NCBI GenBank assembly: GCA_920105625.2
Contig: OV050032.1
Location: forward strand, 98,998,542 to 99,062,541
Length of the DNA stretch: 64,000 nucleotides
Direction: 5' to 3'
DNA from: Clusia tigrina
Lineage: Eukaryota; Arthropoda; Insecta; Diptera; Clusiidae
Positions 1 through 11,869 of this stretch are shown one piece after another; position 1 is the first letter of the stretch; every line of letters begins with the position of its first letter. Both the position numbers and the translations under genes were made by a program. Below the pieces are notes generated by a model that was given only the letters and a program-made list of their open reading frames with translations, was not told where the DNA came from and searched no databases.

Positions 1-910
1 AGGCTCGGGTACTTTATTGTTACAAAATTTCAAGGTTTTATGACGCTCCAGTAAAAAGTTACAAGCATTTGTATGTTGCAAACTTTGATAGGTGTAGGAC
101 GTACCGTAAAGAAGTTAGGGGCGTTTGAAGTTTTATCAGTGTTTGATTTGGGACTCAATGGTAGCATAGTTTTGAGCGATGGCTTAAATTGACAAGAGGC
201 TCGGGGACTTTATTGTTACAAAACTTCAAGGTTTTATGACGCTCCAGTAAAAAGTTACAAGCATTTGAATGTTGCCAACTTTGATAGGTGTAGGACGTAC
301 CGTATAGAAGTTAGGGGCGTTTGAAGTTTTATCAGTGTTTGATTTGGGACTCTAGGGTAGCATAGCTTTGAGCGATAGCTTAAATTGACAAGAGGCTCGG
401 GTAGTTCATTGTTACAAAATTTCAAGTATTTATGACGCTCCAGTAAAAAGTTACAAGCATTTGTATGTTGCAAACTTTGATATGTGTAGGACGTACCGTA
501 AAGAAGTTAGGGGCGTTTGAAGTTTTATCAGTGTTTGATTTGGGACTCTAGGGTAGCATAGTTTTGAGCGATAGCTTAAATTGACAAGAGGCTCGAGTAC
601 TTTATTGTTAGGGGCGTTTATGACGCTCCAGTAAAAAGATTCAAGCATTTGTATGTTGCAAACTTTGGTAGGTGTAGGACGTACCGTATAGAAGTTAGGG
701 CCATTTGAAGTTTTATCAGTGTTTGATTTGGGACTCTAGGGTAGCATAGCTTTGAGCGATGGCATAAATTGACAAGAGGCTCGAGTACTTTATTATTACA
801 AAATTTCAAGGTTTTATGACGCTCCAGTAAAAAGTTAAAAGCATTTGTATGTTGCAAACTTTGATAGGTGTAGGAGGTGCCGTAAAGAAGTTAGGGGCGT
901 TTGAAGTTTT
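1..910 (-). repeat. 196-bp satellite array, inverted block (A)
   Basis: This block holds about 4.6 copies of the same ~196-bp monomer as the rest of the window, read on the minus strand. Minus-strand monomer starts (TTGCAAC or TGGCAAC) fall at 857, 661, 473, 277 and 81, giving spacings of 196, 188, 196 and 196. The 188-bp monomer (474-661) carries a local rearrangement, described separately. Variants such as ACCCGAG, AATGAA and TGGCAAC are shared with plus-strand monomers elsewhere, so this is the same family and not a different satellite. No gene is present. The orientation change coincides exactly with the N gap, so it may be an assembly effect. Confidence 0.96.
608..622 (-). other. Rearranged internal junction within a satellite monomer
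   Basis: Read on the minus strand, CATAAA runs directly into ACGCCCCTAAC and then AATAAAG. A normal monomer has ATAAAACCTTG and then TTTTGTAAC before AATAAAG. The ACGCCCCTAAC string normally belongs about 100 bp further along the monomer, after ATAAAACTTCAA. The result is a monomer 8 bp short (188 bp). The simplest reading is a template switch or conversion between two internally similar parts of the monomer. I saw it only once in the window. Confidence 0.8.
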
Positions 911-1110
911 NNNNNNNNNNNNNNNNNNNNNNNNNNNNNNNNNNNNNNNNNNNNNNNNNNNNNNNNNNNNNNNNNNNNNNNNNNNNNNNNNNNNNNNNNN
1001 NNNNNNNNNNNNNNNNNNNNNNNNNNNNNNNNNNNNNNNNNNNNNNNNNNNNNNNNNNNNNNNNNNNNNNNNNNNNNNNNNNNNNNNNNNNNNNNNNNNN
1101 NNNNNNNNNN
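911..1110. other. Assembly gap, 200 N
   Basis: This is a run of exactly 200 undetermined bases. The round length is typical of a scaffolding placeholder and not of a measured distance. The left contig ends in the motif GAAGTTTT (minus orientation). The right contig begins GGTACGTCC (plus orientation). The flanking satellite changes strand across the gap, so both the true gap length and the relative orientation are unknown. Confidence 0.98.
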
Positions 1111-1330
1111 GGTACGTCCTACACCTATCAAAGTTTGCAACATACAAATGCTTGTAACTTTTTACTGGAGCGTCATAAAACCTTGAAATTTTGTAACAAT
1201 AAAGTACTCGAGCCTCTTGTCAATTTAAGCCATCGCTCAAAGCTATGCTACGCTAGAGTCCCAAATCAAACACTGATAAAACTTCAAACGCCCCTAACTT
1301 CTATACGGTACGTCCTACACCTATCAAAAT

Positions 1331-2507
1331 TTGCAACATACAAATGCTTGTAACTTTTTACTGGAGCGTCATAAAACCTTGAAATTTTGTAACAATAAAG
1401 TACTCGAGCCTCTTGTCAATTTAAGTTATCGCTCAAAGCTATGCTACCCTTGAGTCCCAACTCAAACACTGATAAAACTTCAAACGCCCCTAGCTTCTTT
1501 ACGGTACGTCCTACACATATCAAAGTTTTGCAACATTCAAATGCTTGTAACTTTTTACTGGAGCGTCATAAAACCTTGAAATTTTGTAACAATAAAGTAC
1601 CCGAGCCTCTTGTCAATTTAAGCCATCGCTCAAAGCTATGCTACCCTGGAGTCCCAAATCAAACACTGATAAAACTTCAAATAGCCCTAACTTCTTTACG
1701 GTACGACCTACACCTATCAAAGTTGGCAACATTCAAATGCTTGTAACTTTTTACTGGAGCGTCATAAAACCTTGAAAATTTGTAACAATAAAGTACTCGA
1801 GCCTCTTGTCAAGTTAAGCCATCGCTCAAAGCTATGCTACCCTAGAGTCCCAAATCAAAAACTGATAAAACTTCAAACGCCCCTAATTTCTATACGGTAC
1901 GTCCTACACCTATCAAAGTTTGCAACATACAAATGCTTGTAACTTTTTACTGGAGCGTCATAAAACCTTGAAATTTTGTAACAATAAAGTACTCGAGCCT
2001 CTTGTCAATTTAAGCCATCGCTCAAAGCTATGCTACCCTAGAGTCCCAAATCAAACACTGATAAAACTTCAAACGCCCCTAACTTCTTTACGGTACGTCC
2101 TACACCTATCAAAGTTTGCAACATACAAATGCTTGTAACTTTTTACTGGAGCGTCATAAAACCTTGAAATTTTGTAACAATAAAGTACTCGAGCCTCTTG
2201 TCAATTTAAGCCATCGCTCAAAGCTATGCTACCCTAGAGTCCCAAATCAAACACTGATAGAACTTCAAACGCCCCTAACTTCTATACGGTACGTCCTACA
2301 CCTATCAAAGTTTGCAACATACAAATGCTTGTAACTTTTTACTGGAGCGTCATAAAACCTTGAAATTTTGTAACAATAAAGTACTCGAGCCTCTTGTCAA
2401 TTTAAGCCATCGCTCAAAGCTATGCTACCCTAGAGTCCCAAATCAAACACTGATAAAACTTCAAACGCCCCTAACTTCTATACGGTACGTCCTACACCTA
2501 TCAAAAT
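1331..2507 (+). repeat. 6-monomer HOR copy (block B)
   Basis: Monomers a-f start at 1331, 1528, 1724, 1920, 2116 and 2312. The unit is 1177 bp because one extra T before the 1528 monomer (GTTTTGCAAC) lengthens it by one base. Type e carries GATAGAAC and type b carries the ACGACCTAC variant. Those same variants mark the copies at 7581 and 8757. Confidence 0.88.
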
Positions 2508-2899
2508 TTGCAACATACAAATGCTTGTAACTTTTTACTGGAGCGTCATAAAACCTTGAAATTTTGTAACAATAAAGTACTCGAGCCTCTTGTCAATTTA
2601 AGTTATCGCTCAAAGCTATGCTACCCTTGAGTCCCAACTGAAACACTGATAAAACTTCAAACGCCCCTAGCTTCTTTACGGTACGTCCTACACATATCAA
2701 AGTTTGCAACATTCAAATGCTTGTAACTTTTTACTGGAGCGTCATAAAACCTTGAAATTTTGTAACAATAAAGTACCCGAGCCTCTTGTCAATTTAAGCC
2801 ATCGCTCAAAGCTATGCTACCCTGGAGTCCCAAATCAAACACTGATAAAACTTCAAATGGCCCTAACTTCTTTACGGTACGACCTACACCTATCAAAGT

Positions 2900-3072
2900 T
2901 GGCAACATTCAAATGCTTGTAACCTTGAAATTTTGTAACAATAAAGTACTCGAGCCTCTTGTCAATTTAAGCCATCGCTCAAAGCTATGCTACCCTAGAG
3001 TCCCAAATCAAACACTGATAGAACTTCAAACGCCCCTAACTTCTATACGGTACGTCCTACACCTATCAAAGT
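2900..3072 (+). repeat. Shortened satellite monomer (deletion of ~23 bp)
   Basis: GCTTGTAA is followed directly by CCTTGAAATTTTG, so the TTTTTACTGGAGCGTCATAA segment found in other monomers is missing. The right part carries the GATAGAAC mark of type e, so types c and d were also lost. The same event is visible near 10325-10497. It was therefore copied by the larger duplication and did not arise twice. Confidence 0.85.
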
Positions 3073-6000
3073 TTGCAACATACAAATGCTTGTAACTTTT
3101 TACTGGAGCGTCATAAAACCTTGCAATTTTGTAACAATAAAGTACTCGAGCCTCTTGTCAATTTAAGCCATCGCTCAAAGCTATGCTACCCTTGAGTCCC
3201 AACTCAAACACTGATAAAACTTCAAACGCCCCTAGCTTCTTTACGGTACGTCCTACACATATCAAAGTTTGCAACATTCAAATGCTTGTAACTTTTTACT
3301 GGAGCGTCATAAAACCTTGAAATTTTGTAACAATAAAGTACCCGAGCCTCTTGTCAATTTAAGCCATCGCTCAAAGCTATGCTACCCTGGAGTCCCAAAT
3401 CAAACACTGATAAAACTTCAAATGGCCCTAACTTCTTTACGGTACGACCTACACCTATCAAAGTTGGCAACATTCAAATGCTTGTAACTTTTTACTGGAG
3501 CGTCATAAAACCTTGAAAATTTGTAACAATAAAGTACTCGAGCCTCTTGTCAATTTAAGCCATCGCTCAAAGCTATGCTACCCTTGAGTCCCAACTCAAA
3601 CAGTGATAAAACTTCAAACGCCCCTAACTTCTTTACGGTACGTCCTACACCTATCAAAGTTTGCAACATACAAATGCTTGTAACTTTTTACTGGAGCGTC
3701 ATAAAACCTTGAAATTTTGTAACAATAAAGTACCCGAGCCTCTTGTCAATTTAAGCCATCGCTCAAAGCTATGCTACCCTGGAGTCCCAAATCAAACACT
3801 GTTAAAACTTCAAATGGCCCTAATTTCTATACGGTACGTCCTACACCTATCAAAGTTTGCAACATACAAATGCTTGTAACTTTTTACTGGAGCGTCATAA
3901 AACCTTGAAATTTTGTAACAATAAAGTACTCGAGCCTCTTGTCAATTTAAGCCATCGCTCAAAGCTATGCTACCCTAGAGTCCCCCAAATCAAACACTGA
4001 TAAAACTTCAAACGCCCCAAACTTCTTTACGGTACGTCCTACACCTATCAAAGTTTGCAACATACAAATGCTTGTAACTTTTTACTGGAGCGTCATAAAA
4101 CCTTGAAAATTTGTAACAATAAGTACTCGAGCCTCTTGTCAATTTAAGCCATCGCTCAAAGCTATGCTACCCTAGAGTCCCAAATCAAACACTGATAAAA
4201 CTTCAAACGCCCCTAATTTCTATACGGTACGTCCTACACCTATCAAAGTTTGCAACATACAAATGCTTGTAACTTTTTACTGGAGCGTCATAAAACCTTG
4301 AAATTTTGTAACAATAAAGTACTCGAGCCTCTTGTCAATTTAAGCCATCGCTCAAAGCTATGCTACCCTTGAGTCCCAAATCAAACACTGATAAAACTTC
4401 AAATGGCCCTAACTTCTTTACGGTACGTCCTACACCTATCAAAGTTTGCAACATTCAAATGCTTGTAACTTTTTACTGGAGCGTCATAAAACCTTGAAAT
4501 TTTGTAACAATAAAGTACTCGAGCCTCTTGCCAATTTGAGCTATCGCTCAAAACTATGCTACCCTAGAGTCCCAAATCAAACACTGATAAAACTTCAAAC
4601 GCCCCTAACTTCTATACGGTACGTCCTACACCTATCAAAGTTTGCAACATACAAATGCTTGTAACTTTTTACTGGAGCGTCATAAAACCTTGAAATTTTG
4701 TAACAATAAAGTACTCGAGCCTCTTGTCAATTTAAGCCATCGCTCAAAGCTATGCTACCCTAGAGTCCCAAATCAAACACTGATAAAACTTCAAACGCCC
4801 CTAACTTCTTTACGGTACGTCCTACACCTATCAAAGTTTGCAACATTCAAATGCTTGTAACTTTTTACTGGAGCGTCACAAAACATTGAAATTTTGTAAC
4901 AATAAAGTACTCGAGCCTCTTGTCAATTTAAGCCATCGCTCAAAGCTATGCTACCCTAGAATCCCAAATCAAACACTGATAAAACTTCAAACGCCCCTAA
5001 CTTCTTTACAGTACGTCCTACACCTATCAAAGTTTGCAACATACAAATGCTTGTAACTTTTTACTGGAGCGTCATAAAACCTTGAAATTTTGTAACAATA
5101 AAGTACTCGAGCCTCTTGTCAATTTAAGCCATCGCTCAAAGCTATGCTACCCTAGAGTCCCAAATCAAACACTGATAAAACTTCAAACGCCCCTAACTTC
5201 TATACGGTACGTCCTACACCTATCAAAATTTGCAACATACAAATGCTTGTAACTTTTTACTGGAGCGTCATAAAACCTTGAAATTTTGTAACAATAAAGT
5301 ACTCGAGCCTCTTGTCAATTTAAGTTATCGCTCAAAGCTATGCTACCCTTGAGTCCCAACTCAAACACTGATAAAACTTCAAACGCCCCTAGCTTCTTTA
5401 CGGTACGTCCTACACATATCAAAGTTTGCAACATTCAAATGCTTGTAACTTTTTACTGGAGCGTCATAAAACCTTGAAATTTTGTAACAATAAAGTACTC
5501 GAGCCTCTTGTCAATTTAAGCCATCGCTCAAAGCTATGCTACCCTAGAGTCCCAAATCAAACACTGATAAAACTTCAAACGCCCCTAACTTCTTTACGGT
5601 ACGTCCTACACCTATCAAAGTTTGCAACATACAAATGCTTGTAACTTTTTACTGGAGCGTCATAAAACCTTGAAATTTTGTAACAATAAAGTACTCCAGC
5701 CTCTTGTCAATTTAAGTTATCGCTCAAAGCTATGCTACCCTTGAGTCCCAAATCAAACACTGATAAAACTTCAAATGGCCCTAACTTCTATACGGTACGT
5801 CCTACACCTATCAAAGTTTGCAACATACAAATGCTTGTAACTTTTTACTGGAGCGTCACAAAACCTTGAAATTTTGTAACAATAAAGTACTCGAGCCTCT
5901 TGTCAATTTAAGCCATCGCTCAAAGCTATGCTACCCTAGAATCCCAAATCAAACACTGATAAAACTTCAAACGCCCCTAACTTCTATACGGTACGTCCTG

Positions 6001-6209
6001 CACCTATCAAAATTTGCAACATACAAATGCTTGTAACTTTTTACTGGAGCGTCATAAAACCTTGAAAATTTGTAACAATAAAGTACTCGAGCCTCTTGTC
6101 AATTTAAGCCATCGCTCAAAGCTATGCTACCCTAGAGTCCCAAATCAAACACTGATAAAACTTCAAATGGCCCTAACTTCTATACGGTACGTCCTACACC
6201 TATCAAAGT

Positions 6210-7580
6210 TTGCAACATACAAATGCTTGTAACTTTTTACTGGAGCGTCACAAAACCTTGAAATTTTGTAACAATAAAGTACTCGAGCCTCTTGTCAATT
6301 TAAGTTATCGCTCAAAGCTATGCTACCCTTGAGTCCCAACTCAAACACTGATAAAACTTCAAACGCCCCTAGCTTCTTTACGGTACGTCCTACACATATC
6401 AAAGTTTGCAACATTCAAATGCTTGTAACTTTTTACTGGAGCGTCATAAAACCTTGAAATTTTGTAACAATAAAGTACCCGAGCCTCTTGTCAATTTAAG
6501 CCATCGCTCAAAGCTATGCTACCCTGGAGTCCAAATCAAACACTGATAAAACTTCAAATAGCCCTAACTTCTTTACGGTACGACCTACACCTATCAAAGT
6601 TGGCAACATTCAAATGCTTGTAACTTTTTACTGGAGCGTCATAAAACCTTGAAAATTTGTAACAATAAAGTACTCGAGCCTCTTGTCAATTTAAGCCATC
6701 GCTCAAAGCTATGCTACCCTAGAGTCCCAAATCAAAAACTGATAAAACTTCAAACGCCCCTAATTTCTATACGGTACGTCCTACACCTATCAAAGTTTGC
6801 AACATACAAATGCTTGTAACTTTTTACTGGAGCGTCATAAAACCTTGAAATTTTGTAACAATAAAGTACTCGAGCCTCTTGTCAATTTAAGCCATCGCTC
6901 AAAGCTATGCTACCCTAGAGTCCCAAATCAAACACTGATAAAACTTCAAACGCCCCTAACTTCTTTACGGTACGTCCTACACCTATCAAAGTTTGCAACA
7001 TACAAATGCTTGTAACTTTTTACTGGAGCGTCATAAAACATTGAAATTTTGTAACAATAAAGTACTCGAGCCTCTTGTCAATTTAAGCCATCGCTCAAAG
7101 CTATGCTACCCTAGAGACCCAAATCAAACACTGATAGAACTTCAAACGCCCCTAACTTCTATACGGTACGTCCTACACCTATCAAAGTTTGCAACATACA
7201 AATGCTTGTAACTTTTTACTGGAGCGTCATAAAACCTTGAAATTTTGTAACAATAAAGTACTCGAGCCTCTTGTCAATTTAAGCCATCGCTCAAAGCTAT
7301 GCTACCCTAGAGTCCCAAATCAAACACTGATAAAACTTCAAACGCCCCTAACTTCTATACGGTACGTCCTGCACCTATCAAAATTTGCAACATACAAATG
7401 CTTGTAACTTTTTACTGGAGCGTCATAAAACCTTGAAATTTTGTAACAATAAAGTACTCGAGCCTCTTGTCAATTTAAGCCATCGCTCAAAGCTATGCTA
7501 CCCTAGAGTCCCAAATCAAACACTGATAAAACTTCAAACGCCCCTAACTTCTATACGGTACGTCCTGCACCTATCAAAAT
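6210..7580 (+). repeat. 7-monomer HOR derivative (block B, f doubled)
   Basis: Monomers start at 6210 (a), 6406 (b, with a 1-bp deletion at GAGTCCAAATC), 6601 (c), 6797 (d), 6993 (e, GAGACCC), 7189 (f) and 7385 (f again). The extra f makes the unit 1371 bp where the flanking copies are 1176 bp. This is what one-monomer-out-of-register unequal exchange would give. Confidence 0.88.
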
Positions 7581-8756
7581 TTGCAACATACAAATGCTTG
7601 TAACTTTTTACTGGAGCGTCATAAAACCTTGAAATTTTGTAACAATAAAGTACTCGAGCCTCTTGTCAATTTAAGTTATCGCTCAAAGCTATGCTACCCT
7701 TGAGTCCCAACTCAAACACTGATAAAACTTCAAACGCCCCTAGCTTCTTTACGGTACGTCCTACACATATCAAAGTTTGCAACATTCAAATGCTTGTAAC
7801 TTTTTACTGGAGCGTCATAAAACCTTGAAATTTTGTAACAATAAAGTACCCGAGCCTCTTGTCAATTTAAGCCATCGCTCAAAGCTATGCTACCCTGGAG
7901 TCCCAAATCAAACACTGATAAAACTTCAAATAGCCCTAACTTCTTTACGGTACGACCTACACCTATCAAAGTTGGCAACATTCAAATGCTTGTAACTTTT
8001 TACTGGAGCGTCATAAAACCTTGAAAATTTGTAACAATAAAGTACTCGAGCCTCTTGTCAATTTAAGCCATCGCTCAAAGCTATGCTACCCTAGAGTCCC
8101 AAATCAAAAACTGATAAAACTTCAAACGCCCCTAATTTCTATACGGTACGTCCTACACCTATCAAAGTTTGCAACATACAAATGCTTGTAACTTTTTACT
8201 GGAGCGTCATAAAACCTTGAAATTTTGTAACAATAAAGTACTCGAGCCTCTTGTCAATTTAAGCCATCGCTCAAAGCTATGCTACCCTAGAGTCCCAAAT
8301 CAAACACTGATAAAACTTCAAACGCCCCTAACTTCTTTACGGTACGTCCTACACCTATCAAAGTTTGCAACATACAAATGCTTGTAACTTTTTACTGGAG
8401 CGTCATAAAACATTGAAATTTTGTAACAATAAAGTACTCGAGCCTCTTGTCAATTTAAGCCATCGCTCAAAGCTATGCTACCCTAGAGACCCAAATCAAA
8501 CACTGATAGAACTTCAAACGCCCCTAACCTCTATACGGTACGTCCTACGCCTATCAAAGTTTGCAACATACAAATGCTTGTAACTTTTTACTGGAGCGTC
8601 ATAAAACCTTGAAATTTTGTAACAATAAAGTACTCGAGCCTCTTGTCAATTTAAGCCATCGCTCAAAGCTATGCTACCCTAGAGTCCCAAATCAAACACT
8701 GATAAAACTTCAAACGCCCCTAACTTCTATACGGTACGTCCTACACCTATCAAAAT
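7581..8756 (+). repeat. 6-monomer HOR copy (block B)
   Basis: Monomers a-f start at 7581, 7777, 7973, 8169, 8365 and 8561, and the unit is exactly 1176 bp. Type e here shares the GAGACCC variant with the previous copy (6993) but not with the next one (9541). Confidence 0.9.
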
Positions 8757-11700
8757 TTGCAACATACAAATGCTTGTAACTTTTTACTGGAGCGTCATAA
8801 AACCTTGAAATTTTGTAACAATAAAGTACTCGAGCCTCTTGTCAATTTAAGTTATCGCTCAAAGCTATGCTACCCTTGAGTCCCAACTCAAACACTGAAA
8901 AAACTTCAAACGCCCCTAGCTTCTTTACGGTACGTCCTACATATATCAAAGTTTGCAACATTCAAATGCTTGTAACTTTTTACTGGAGCGTCATAAAACC
9001 TTGAAATTTTGTAACAATAAAGTACCCGAGCCTCTTGTCAATTTAAGCCATCGCTCAAAGCTATGCTACCCTGGAGTCCCAAATCAAACACTGATAAAAC
9101 TTCAAATAGCCCTAACTTCTTTACGGTACGACCTACACCTATCAAAGTTGGCAACATTCAAATGCTTGTAACTTTTTACTGGAGCGTCATAAAACCTTGA
9201 AAATTTGTAACAATAAAGTACTCGAGCCTCTTGTCAATTTAAGCCATCGCTCAAAGCTATGCTACCCTAGAGTCCCAAATCAAAAACTGATAAAACTTCA
9301 AACGCCCCTAATTTCTATACGGTACGTCCTACACCTATCAAAGTTTGCAACATACAAATGCTTGTAACTTTTTACTGGAGCGTCATAAAACCTTGAAATT
9401 TTGTAACAATAAAGTACTCGAGCCTCTTGTCAATTTAAGCCATCGCTCAAAGCTATGCTACCCTAGAGTCCCAAATCAAACACTGATAAAACTTCAAACG
9501 CCCCTAACTTCTTTACGGTACGTCCTACACCTATCAAAGTTTGCAACATACAAATGCTTGTAACTTTTTACTGGAGCGTCATAAAACCTTGAAATTTTGT
9601 AACAATAAAGTACTCGAGCCTCTTGTCAATTTAAGCCATCGCTCAAAGCTATGCTACCCTAGAGTCCCAAATCAAACACTGATAGAACTTCAAACGCCCC
9701 TAACTTCTATACGGTACGTCCTACACCTATCAAAGTTTGCAACATACAAATGCTTGTAACTTTTTACTGGAGCGTCATAAAACCTTGAAATTTTGTAACA
9801 ATAAAGTACTCGAGCCTCTTGTCAATTTAAGCCATCGCTCAAAGCTATGCTACCCTAGAGTCCCAAATCAAACACTGATAAAACTTCAAACGCCCCTAAC
9901 TTCTATACGGTACGTCCTACACCTATCAAAATTTGCAACATACAAATGCTTGTAACTTTTTACTGGAGCGTCATAAAACCTTGAAATTTTGTAACAATAA
10001 AGTACTCGAGCCTCTTGTCAATTTAAGTTATCGCTCAAAGCTATGCTACCCTTGAGTCCCAACTCAAACACTGATAAAACTTCAAACGCCCCTAGCTTCT
10101 TTACGGTACGTCCTACACATATCAAAGTTTGCAACATTCAAATGCTTGCAACTTTTTACTGGAGCGTCATAAAACCTTGAAATTTTGTAACAATAAAGTA
10201 CCCGAGCCTCTTGTCAATTTAAGCCATCGCTCAAAGCTATGCTACCCTGGAGTCCCAAATCAAACACTGATAAAACTTCAAATGGCCCTAACTTCTTTAC
10301 GGTACGACCTACACCTATCAAAGTTGGCAACATTCAAATGCTTGTACCCTTGAAATTTTGTAACAATAAAGTACTCGAGCCTCTTGTCAATTTAAGCCAT
10401 CGCTCAAAGCTATGCTACCCTAGAGTCCCAAATCAAACACTGATAGAACTTCAAACGCCCCTAACTTCTATACGGTACGTCCTACACCTATCAAAGTTTG
10501 CAACATACAAATGCTTGTAACTTTTTACTGGAGCGTCATAAAACCTTGCAATTTTGTAACAATAAAGTACTCGAGCCTCTTGTCAATTTAAGCCATCGCT
10601 CAAAGCTATGCTACCCTTGAGTCCCAACTCAAACACTGATAAAACTTCAAACGCCCCTAGCTTCTTTACGGTACGTCCTACACATATCAAAGTTTGCAAC
10701 ATTCAAATGCTTGTAACTTTTTACTGGAGCGTCATAAAACCTTGAAATTTTGTAACAATAAAGTACCCGAGCCTCTTGTCAATTTAAGCCATCGCTCAAA
10801 GCTATGCTACCCTGGAGTCCCAAATCAAACACTGATAAAACTTCAAATGGCCCTAACTTCTTTACGGTACGACCTACACCTATCAAAGTTGGCAACATTC
10901 AAATGCTTGTAACTTTTTACTGGAGCGTCATAAAACCTTGAAAATTTGTAACAATAAAGTACTCGAGCCTCTTGTCAATTTAAGCCATCGCTCAAAGCTA
11001 TGCTACCCTTGAGTCCCAACTCAAACACTGATACAACTTCAAACGCCCCTAACTTCTTTACGGTACGTCCTACACCTATCAAAGTTTGCAACATACAAAT
11101 GCTTGTAACTTTTTACTGGAGCGTCATAAAACCTTGAAATTTTGTAACAATAAAGTACCCGAGCCTCTTGTCAATTTAAGCCATCGCTCAAAGCTATGCT
11201 ACCCTGGAGTCCCAAATCAAACACTGATAAAACTTCAAATGGCCCTAATTTCTATACGGTACGTCCTACACCTATCAAAGTTTGCAACATACAAATGCTT
11301 GTAACTTTTTACTGGAGCGTCATAAAACCTTGAAATTTTGTAACAATAAAGTACTCGAGCCTCTTGTCAATTTAAGCCATCGCTCAAAGCTATGCTACCC
11401 TAGAGTCCCAAATCAAACACTGATAAAACTTCAAACGCCCCAAACTTCTTTACGGTACGTCCTACACCTATCAAAGTTTGCAACATACAAATGCTTGTAA
11501 CTTTTTACTGGAGCGTCATAAAACCTTGAAAATTTGTAACAATAAAGTACTCGAGCCTCTTGTCAATTTAAGCCATCGCTCAAAGCTATGCTACCCTAGA
11601 GTCCCAAATCAAACACTGATAAAACTTCAAACGCCCCTAATTTCTATACGGTACGTCCTACACCTATCAAAGTTTGCAACATACAAATGCTTGTAACTTT

Positions 11701-11869
11701 TTACTGGAGCGTCATAAAACCTTGAAATTTTGTAACAATAAAGTACTCGAGCCTCTTGTCAATTTAAGCCATCGCTCAAAGCTATGCTACCCTTGAGTCC
11801 CAAATCAAACACTGATAAAACTTCAAATGGCCCTAACTTCTTTACGGTACGTCCTACACCTATCAAAGT
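8535..11869 (+). repeat. Segmental duplication, right copy (~3.3 kb)
   Basis: This is the downstream partner of 1111-4445, offset about 7425 bp. It shares the shortened monomer near 10346 and the TTGCAATTTTG variant near 10547. Beyond 11870 the correspondence breaks: four further monomers (11870-12653) intervene before the order resumes, with 12654 matching 4446 and 12850 matching 4642. Confidence 0.83.
8757..9932 (+). repeat. 6-monomer HOR copy (block B)
   Basis: Monomers a-f start at 8757, 8953, 9149, 9345, 9541 and 9737, exactly 1176 bp in tandem with the preceding copy. It is also the 7425-bp-distant partner of the 1331-2507 copy. Confidence 0.9.

Larger units (their letters stand above)
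1111..4445 (+). repeat. Segmental duplication, left copy (~3.3 kb)
   Basis: Monomer types and private indels here recur in the same order about 7425 bp downstream: 1920/9345, 2116/9541, 2312/9737, 2704/10129, 3269/10694 and 3661/11086 all differ by exactly 7425. Both copies share a monomer that lacks about 23 bp after the b type (around 2915 and 10346), with slightly different junction bases (GTAACCTTG versus GTACCCTTG). Both also share the CCTTGCAATTTTG variant (3119 and 10544). A few later changes separate them, for example two extra C in GAGTCCCCCAAATC near 3980. The outer edge is limited by the N gap. Confidence 0.85.

Noticed and set aside
806..1353. Open frames spanning the N gap
   Set aside because: They consist largely of undetermined residues and are artefacts of translating N.
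1974..1990. AATAAA polyadenylation signals
   Set aside because: AATAAAG is a fixed part of most monomers, repeated every 196 bp with no gene upstream. It is chance composition.
1984..2010. CENP-B box-like site around TACTCGAG or TACCCGAG
   Set aside because: The required pattern (TTCG....A..CGGG) does not fit on either strand. Only the CCCG core is present, in some monomers.
1920..2138. 72-codon open frame repeated dozens of times (beginning residues MQHTNACNF and ending ATYKCL)
   Set aside because: The start codon is TTG in TTGCAAC, not ATG, and the frame ends at a TAA in the next monomer. The same bases are read in two frames at each end. It recurs at 196-bp steps, shifting frame every time, and tracks the satellite exactly. 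It is not a gene family.
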